Shown here: positions 57,021-64,000 of the stretch, in pieces
Layout of the letters: each line of letters begins with the position of its first letter
Position numbering within the stretch: the stretch's first letter is position 1
Assembly (NCBI GenBank): GCA_038030265.1
Contig: CM075939.1
Span: 39,289,253 to 39,353,252, forward strand
Direction of reading: 5' to 3'
Length of the DNA: 64,000 nucleotides
From: Corythucha ciliata
Taxonomy: Eukaryota > Arthropoda > Insecta > Hemiptera > Tingidae
Program-made: the position numbers and the translations under genes
Notes under the pieces: model-generated
Databases searched by the model: none
What the model saw: the letters and a program-made list of their open reading frames with translations, nothing else
Told to the model about the DNA's origin: nothing

Positions 57021-59870
57021 ATATTGAGGCTATGATGAGGCCAGCAAGATGTACAGATTCAAGAGTGTGCTGGCTAAAATGTGAACTTACCCCCTCTCCT
57101 CACCATTACGAGATTTCAATCTGATCCCTCCCCAGGACAAATTCCTACATACGCCACTGATGTCAAATCAAGGCTAGTGATGCATTGGTCCATTAGGCAC
57201 GCATTATTTATATTGCATTGGTCAATGGTCTCTTAAAACGCGTCCGGCTTCAAAATCTCTGTCGACTGGGCGAGTTCATCGAAAATAACAAATTTCACGA
57301 AAACGCGTATGTACAGGTTCTTCGAAGCTGGTAATTTGAAAATCAAGTCAATTTCCATCACACGAGCCTTTGAAGGAGTTCTCTTCTTTTTTGTCCACCG
57401 TTTTTGACGGCTGAGGTAGCTGTGGACGCGGTGCGGTGGACCAAGCAATCAACCGCCCTATAACGTCCAAGGAAATAGTACTGAAGTCCCAGCTCTTGGA
57501 TCCCGGAATTTAATATAATCGCACTTTTAGCCATGACCAAGCACTTTTTCTAAGTTTTGGCCACGAAAAGTTTCCCGGTTCAAAAACTGGGAATTGACGT
57601 TCTCTCCTTTTTAACTATACAAACTAGCTCTTTTTTTCCATTTTAGTCGCTAATTAACGATGTTTTCACTTATAGGCATGAATTAGCGCTTTTTCGTTGT
57701 CGTTTAATAGCTGACAAGTGAGTATTATTGAACATCTTTCACGTGCCGTTACATGGCAAAGAAAAGAAGGTTTTATTCTGTGATAAGTCCAAGTTGTGAA
57801 AATTCAAGTGCGTGAGGCAAAGGATGGTTGGAAAGGAATTTCAATTCATCGGTTAAGCCCATTTTCCTCTTAGAGTGGAAGAGCGGAGAGATCGTGTAGT
57901 GAAAGAGCAGTTGATGAGGGTTATATTGCGGTGTTTCGGGGTTACCACATAACACCTCCTTTCTCATTATCGGCGTTTTCTTTGAATGACAATCAACAAT
58001 TTTTCTTTTAATTTGATTCGAGTATCTGGGAATGGAATTTCACTGTGAGCCTTGCTCCAATAAAGAAGAATGTGATGGTGATCGCACCGCGGTGCCAAAA
58101 CCTATGTTGTACGTGTGTATGATGATTGAACCTATATGGACAAGCCTGTTAAAGAAACCGCTGCTTCGTTACACCTTACCTCTCGTTATAAAGCGGAAAA
58201 CAACTGTTCCTCGTCTATTTTTAAAAACCAAAATAACATGTCATACACTGCAATTCAGTGTTGAAGGTGGGGCGGGGTGTAAAGACGAGGGCAGAGTCAA
58301 AAATATACTTCAAAAAACGTTGATTATAATAAAAATAGAGAAACAGGTAATATTTGAACACCTGTGCCAAAAAAAATCACTCTCCTGTCCCTCCGCCCTC
58401 ACCATCCCACCAACATATTTCTCGAACGCCCTCCTCCTTACTAGTTCTACTAACCCGGCTTTTAGTGTGTTCTATCTGGCTGGGGGTTGTGTACCAAAGG
58501 GGGAACGAATGTGAGGCCGTAGGTCAAAACTAATTCCGGTGGTCACGGGCTTCTCTTTAAAAGAAAAAAAAAAAACACACAGTTTGTTTTGTTGAAGAAT
58601 ACAACGTCGAAACAATTTTTCCTTTGTCACGTGGAAGGATATTCAAGTAAGTTGTTTGTTGGTTTTGATTCATTGGTGTAGTAAATTTGTGGAACCTTCC
58701 ATTCACACACTTTTCTCCAGCGTTTCGCCTGATTTGACTTCCCAGCTCAACCCCTCCCCACCGCATCAAACTAAAACTCTCACTTTCTTTCCACTTTTAA
58801 TTTTTGATATACGCACCCCTCCCCCCACACACAATCGCCGGCTTGAGAAATTTTCTTGACTCTCTCAAGCGCTTTGGTTAAAAATCGTCACATTCAGTGG
58901 CGACTTCCTTTTAATTTACCGATAGTAATTAACAGGGTCAGTCCAGGTCAATGATATTATAGATCGAAAAATAGCCTCGGGCCATTGGAATGCCACCCTT
59001 TTTTGTTCTAAAGAGACAGGACCATCGGGTATTGAAACAGGATACGTTGAGGTGTTTATTTTTATCCGGATTTTTCCCCCGTGCCCGCAGAAAAAAAAAG
59101 AAGAAAAATACTGATGTGAAATTCCAACTTTTTTCATTTTATTTATGAATTTAAACTGACGTCAATGGACAGAAATAACCCCACCCCACCCCCACCTTTG
59201 ACAAACCGTCACCGCGTTGCTAATGCGGCGGTGCTTACAATATACGTCTAATCACCAGACAAATTCCACCTTTTTCATCTTTCCCTTAGAACTACAAAGT
59301 AAAATGTTTCGTTGCCAAGCCACATAAGTTTTTCAACTACCTGCCTTTAGTAGTTCTAAAATTGCAAGGCGCGAGGACGAGGATTAAAAGGAATTTCTGG
59401 CTTCAGTCTCCCGCTTAACTTGATGCATTGAGCTGTTGGTCGCAAAATAATATAGAGCGAAATAAAACTCAAAGGTTTCAGCTTGATATAATTCTTCAAG
59501 GATTCTGTTTTGGCCGTTGGTTGCAGTGTGCTTTTAAGCAGGTCATTCCAAAATTATATTACGTGCAGTGGTAGAGAGGTGAGAGATGGGTAGGGTGAAT
59601 GCGCTCTAAATACGCACTCACGCAAGTATGCAAACAACGCTAGAAATTGGACGATATGATCTCGTATGAGCCTGACCCTGAGGGAAGAAGAGTCGACTTC
59701 GACTAAAATAAAAGGAAAACAAAAATGTGCGTATGCGCAAAATAACTTTTTCTTGGGCCCGGAGAATTCCACGTCTCGCAAGGGACGGGATGTTTGTGTT
59801 TATGGATGCAATTTCGCTACTTTAATTAAGAAAAAGAGCCAATACTGGATCCCTTGAGGATAGTTCGCGA
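57020..59870. other. Intergenic, no recognised gene
   Basis: A brief F1-like stretch occurs at 57.56-57.70 kb. A 160-codon frame at 58032-58514 has no recognisable domain and sits in low-complexity surroundings. Confidence 0.35.
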
Positions 59871-59879
59871 CTGCAATTA

Positions 59880-61320
59880 ACAAAAGGTCTTGGATCCCTG
59901 ATTTTCGGCCCAATTTTACGGTTAAAATTGAGAAAAAAGTATTAATTTGCCGCTCTGGAAAAGAATACGTGCCTAAAATTCTAAAAATGTCTAATTAGCG
60001 GTGTCTTGAGGCATTTCGGGGCACTATATAAAGCCTATAAACTTGCAATTTCGCAAAAAATTCTGTGCTGTGAAAGTGCTAGACCTGAAAATTTTAATTT
60101 CACTGATATTTTGTATCATTTGATGGACTTTTACGGCTATTCGTATTGGCCACTTTCGGAGCTCCACCGTCGCAAGAAAACAAAACAACAAAACTTTGCA
60201 ATCCCGCTGAAGTTAGGACCCGAAACTCGCTATTTCGTGGATGCCTAGATTGGATACTTATTGCTCAAAATGTTGCAATGTATCGGCTTCTCGTCCGACT
60301 TGGGGGTGCTGTTCGGGCCGACTTGCCCGGGGGCTGCGTACTCACAGGAAAAGACCCAAAAGCTTTCAATTTCGTGGGTACTGAAGGAAACTTCCAGTTT
60401 CGCATGAGATAAAGACAATAAACTTTCAATTTGACGAATACTCAGTAATGAAATTTCCAATTTCATGGAAATTCAACAAAGAAACTTCCCATTGTTGCGG
60501 ACATTAGGCCAGGAAACTTCGCGGATATCTAGCTCCTTGTGTTGCAAAGTTTTGGCTCCGCTTCAGACATTGGGAGCTGTCGGGTCGACCGGCCAGCCCG
60601 GGTCGACGTATAACTACAAGAAATAAAAGGCCCGACGCTTTTATGATTTCGCGAAAATAAAGGCCGGGAATGAGCAATTTCGCGGAAATGTATGCCCATA
60701 AGATGTAATTTCACGACTATTTTATTAAGATATGGTGCCGTCTGGGGCCAACTTGATCATCCGGGATCCTTTGCCCACTATAAGTATGAAAAAATGTCCT
60801 GAAACCTGAGCCGAAACTTTCAATTCCTGCTGTTAATACCCGCAAACAACCCCCAAAAAATATTTTTCGCCCTTCGTCACGAATATTTTTCAGCGAAATT
60901 CTGATTAGCCGGCTTTTTGACCACCACTTGCAATTTTTGCTGCTATTCAGTGCCGAAACCAGCAATTTAACGGAAATGGAAGACTCGAAACTTGCATATT
61001 CACTTATATTTTATCTCCGAATTTGTTAAAAGTCGGACTACTCTGCGGAGTCATGTAATGACCGTATAATAACGTCCAAAAATTAAAGTTAGTGTATCAC
61101 AATTTAGTATTTTTACCCTTTAAATAGCAATTTCGAGGCTGCTTATCCCCGCAATCAACCATTTTCGTGACTATTTAGCCCCAAACTTGCATAGCACTAA
61201 TATTTAGAATCGAAACACGCAATTTCTTAGCGATTTATCCTGCGAATTTAGTCTCTTTGACCATCACTTGAAGTTTTTGTCTCAGAAATTTGAGGTTTCA
61301 CAGCTATTTCGGCCTTAGTT
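59880..61320 (-). repeat. F4 degenerate ~30-bp arrays (reverse)
   Basis: AACTTGCAATTTCGCGG-TATTTAG units at about 30 bp, the opposite orientation to 21.3-22.5 kb. Short frames through them are not genes. Confidence 0.6.
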
Positions 61321-61489
61321 GCACCAAGATTGGGATCCAGTCTCCATTGCTCAATCCTGGTCTCATCAGCCGGCTATTGAGCTTAGAGGAGCTCACAAGG
61401 AGGATGTTGGAAGTTTCCAAAGGAGAGAAAGTTGAATTGAAAGTTGGGCTAATTTCATAAATTGATTTTAGAAGAAGGAAAATTGGAGT

Positions 61490-62240
61490 TAGGATGAAGC
61501 TAAGTCCACGACACTGTGGTTCGGACGACCCTGACTCAAAAATTCGACCATTGAAAAGAGCCAAGTTCGCGAAATTGTTTTTTTAAAGAGTAGACGAGTA
61601 CCTATAAGCTGTTTCCAGAAAGAGCCATCCCGTAAAATGAAAGAAAACGAAATCTTCAAAATCAAACTGGGGTTTGAACGAGCCAAATCGGCACGAAATT
61701 GGGCCTTTCGACCAGCAGAACTCCAAATTTGGGCTTCTCGACCAGCAGAGCTCCGAAATTGGTCTTTTTTTAATTAGGGAGCCCCACGTAATTGGTTTTT
61801 CGAATAGCAAAATCACGAAATTTGTTTCCTGAAACCAAATTTTTTAACAACGCAGTAAAATTATTTTGGAAGGAAGCATAAACGAAATTGTAGACGAAAG
61901 GGGGTCCCAATTCCGTGAAATTTGGCCATTTGATGAGCCGAGGTTCAAAATTTGGCCTAATGAAAGAGTCAAGCCCACGAAATTTCTTTTTGTTTTTTGT
62001 TTTGAAAGTGTAACGCGTGAAATTGGTTTTTTGAAGAGTCAAAGCCACGAAATGAGTTTCCTGAAAGAACCTTCCCCGTGAAATGATTGACAGGTAGCAA
62101 AATCCTTCAAACTGGTGTTTGAACGGCCCTTATCCACAAATTTTAGGCTTGAGGTGGGCCAAACTCAGCTTTTTTTTTAGAGAGAGAGGCAAGAGCACGA
62201 AATTGTTATTTTAATGGACCAAACCCAGGAAAGTTGATAT
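61490..62240 (+). repeat. F2 degenerate ~30-bp array (forward)
   Basis: GAGCCAAGTTCGCGAAATTG-TTTTTTTAAA and similar units for about 750 bp. Confidence 0.6.
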
Positions 62241-62277
62241 AAGACGTATGGTAATAAGACGTGTGGTGAAGACGCCT

Positions 62278-62605
62278 ATCAGTCGCGGTCAGGTTTCAGG
62301 TTGGTTGGAGGGAAAATAAACAACTGACGAGTGATCTGGGGGCCTGTTCTATAACTTTTGACTGTCACTATCACTGTCTCTTTCTACCCGTTCTCCCAAT
62401 CAACATGTGATTTAATTCGGGTCGGACGGGTGGAAAGGATATTCCTAGGAACACTATGAAATTTTGCAGAACAGGCCCCCTGATAAAAATTATTTCATCA
62501 CTGCTCAGTTGTTGTCGTCATGGTGTAATGGTGATGGAGGGTAGCGGGGGGTCGTTTGCCCTCCAACCAGTGTAATCTCCTTATCAGCCTGACCGCGATC
62601 GATAT
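62278..62605. mobile_element. Foldback MITE containing a nested MITE
   Basis: The left arm TCGCGGTCAGG...GGTTGGAGGG...CAACTGA...GAGTGAT reappears inverted at 62490-62603 (ATCACTGCTCAGTTG...CCCTCCAACC...CCTGACCGCGA). The CTG-flanked element at 62339-62479 sits in its centre. Confidence 0.65.
62339..62479. mobile_element. MITE with GGGGCCTGTTCT TIR and CTG target duplication (copy 2)
   Basis: 141 bp with 12-bp perfect terminal inverted repeats GGGGCCTGTTCT, flanked by CTG at 62336-62338 and 62480-62482. The TIR differs at one position from the copy at 32.2 kb, and the lengths are nearly the same. Confidence 0.78.
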
Positions 62606-62611
62606 GTCGCA

Positions 62612-62764
62612 GTCATTTTGTCAAATCCGTCATTTTACTAAATGCCTAGGCAAACTGTCAAATATTCGTTTTTGTTGGAAGAAAACACACATTTGACAGA
62701 TTGGCTAGGCATTTGGTAAAATGACTAGGCATTTACTAAAATGACTAGGCGTTTAACAAAATGA
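62612..62764. mobile_element. Palindromic MITE with subterminal repeats
   Basis: Both arms are built from GTCATTTTA-TAAATGCCTAG words (one full copy left, three right). They end in GTCATTTTGT and enclose a 27-bp loop. Subterminal repeats of this kind are typical of transposase-binding regions. Confidence 0.65.
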
Positions 62765-62915
62765 CGGGCAGGGGTCCGGCAAATTGAAAAACTAGTGAGG
62801 TCGTGAATAAGTGTTTAATACAAACTAGCAATAATATAACAAATAATACAATATTATTATCAATACAAAATTTTCTCTACTCACGTAGATCGTCAAGAAG
62901 TCAGTCAGGGTCCTA

Positions 62916-64000
62916 TTACTTATTTTCACACGGAGAGCTTCCGTGGCAGCGAGATGAGCACTTGATTTTTTTCTTCAAACAGGAACACCTGCTGGACGAA
63001 CATTTTTCGCTGAGGCCTTGCAGTTGCATTTCGGCATACCTTGACCGCCGAACTGAGAAAAAAATGCAACTGCCTCTCGAATCGAGACACTCTTGTCCAA
63101 AGGAACATCATCTTCGGTTTGGTGGCTATCCGTTTTCGCTAGTTGGTCCCGTGAGCAGCACGGCGTCAACACGCCAGCTTTCGTTCCAACCCTCCACGTA
63201 CTTTCTTTTGCCTGGAGTATGATGCCTTCGATGCTCCTACTGTCGAGTGGTCCTCGATCTACTTTTGGAACGTGTACGATGACTGTATCTCCTACCTTCA
63301 GTGCATCGTGAAGCTTCGATAACCTCTGGAGCATTCGCTTGGCTGCGATTTCTTGTTTTTCGCGACAGTCATCCTGTATTGCACGGAGATCTTCCTCTCG
63401 CAGGCGAAATTCGCAGGCAATTCGTTCTTCTGATGTTGTACTCGTTGTATTATCGTGATCTTCACATCCTCTATCAGACGACGCACCTTCATTCGACGAT
63501 TTTTCACTTGAGTAGAGTACGACATTTTCTTCTTCAATAGTCATCCAGCACGTAACATTTGCTCAACATCTTGATTAGCCCTCTCCACTGAACCCTGAGA
63601 TTGTGGATGCCTAGGCCGACCATTTATTATCTTACAAGTGGGCCACATTTCTATCAATTCGCGGACTACCTCAGCCACAAAATCTCTTCCGTTATCGGAT
63701 TGTAAGATTTGAGGAGCTCCTTTATCCAAAAATATTTTTAATAATTCTAATGCTACTCCAGCCGCTCTCTTTGATACCAAAGGACGAAGCTGAGAAAACT
63801 TAGTCGCATGATCCTGGTAGTGCATTATCCATTTATATTCCCCATCAGGTGTAGACTGAAGATCAATGAGATCAACCTGACCACGCGCATTAAATCCGTG
63901 GGAAATTATGGGCTTCACCACGACCACTTTTTGAGGGATTGGCTTTTTGGTGATACACACTGAACAATGCTTAAGGTAAGCAGTTACAGCAGGGCGGGGA
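62916..64000 (-). pseudogene. KRBA2/SCAND3-like integrase gene (Ginger/gypsy-derived), C-terminal part
   Basis: The first frame enters from the window edge with HCSVCITKKPIPQK, the Cys half of an HHCC finger. The rve integrase core follows: GQVDLIDLQS, ILQSDNGRDFVAEVV and GRPRHPQSQGSVERAN, with all three acidic positions present. At 63541 a one-base loss (GCTGGATG where Ala-Trp-Met is expected) ends the frame, and the conserved segment that should follow is missing. The next frame resumes with KRMLQRLSKLHDALKVGDTV, VPKVDRGPLDSRS and GTKAGVLTPCCSRDQL, the family's C-terminal domain. A second frameshift near 62990 separates the terminal Cys-rich region, visible in another frame as KCSSSRCSCL and KCSSRCHG before a stop at 62916-62918. 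This is a decayed copy of a gene that in arthropods is often multicopy and transposon-like. Confidence 0.85.

Noticed and set aside
58032..58514. 160-codon open frame
   Set aside because: No domain, odd composition and no splice or promoter context. Such a frame can arise by chance in 3 kb of non-coding DNA.
60006..60412. Open frames within the F4 array
   Set aside because: They follow the ~30-bp repeat unit rather than a protein-like pattern.

Overview
The window is eukaryotic and almost certainly arthropod, most plausibly pancrustacean. It holds two intron-bearing animal genes: a cathepsin L-like gene, and a takeout/juvenile-hormone-binding-protein (JHBP) gene whose family is best known from arthropods. 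They sit among a dense layer of arthropod-type transposable elements and degenerate tandem repeats. I cannot name the species.

Layout. 1-770: tail of a non-LTR retrotransposon. 1.2-7.2 kb: mostly unrecognised AT-rich DNA with degenerate ~30-bp repeats. 7.27-7.42 kb: a second non-LTR tail. 7.97-9.17 kb: an internally deleted Tc1/mariner-type element. 9.50-14.22 kb: a non-LTR element with both ends and a 12-bp target-site duplication, whose reverse transcriptase has lost its catalytic core. 16.6-17.1 kb: a perfect 209-bp-arm palindrome carrying two head-to-head tRNA-like genes. 22.5-24.1 kb: a decayed non-LTR relic (minus strand), followed by a decayed BEL/Pao element (24.2-26.4 kb, plus). 29.6-31.1 kb: a LINE-like tail, a 500-base assembly gap and the 3' end of an envelope-bearing LTR element. 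32.2-34.6 kb: a MITE and several unassigned coding-like segments. 34.6-38.4 kb: a frameshifted Ty3/gypsy element.

41.98-50.84 kb (minus): six exons join in phase to give a 332-residue cathepsin L-like preproprotein whose catalytic Cys codon reads Asp, so it is a predicted pseudoprotease. Its last intron is 7.6 kb (the other four are 63-87 bp). It has been filled by a 1.8-kb Foldback-type element with a 9-bp TSD, an inverted pair of minisatellite elements and several ~30-bp repeat arrays. 51.50-52.67 kb (plus): a six-exon takeout/JHBP gene of 245 residues, head-to-head with the cathepsin gene across about 655 bp. 53-62 kb: mostly ~30-bp repeat arrays. 62.3-62.8 kb: a cluster of foldback MITEs. 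62.9-64.0 kb (minus): a decayed KRBA2/SCAND3-like integrase gene entering from beyond the window.

The two host genes are the only intact protein genes I can support. The most unusual features are the widespread degenerate ~30-bp arrays sharing a CGCGAAATT/AATTCGCG core, the tRNA palindrome, the Foldback element, the MITE family with CWG target duplications, and the Cys-to-Asp cathepsin.
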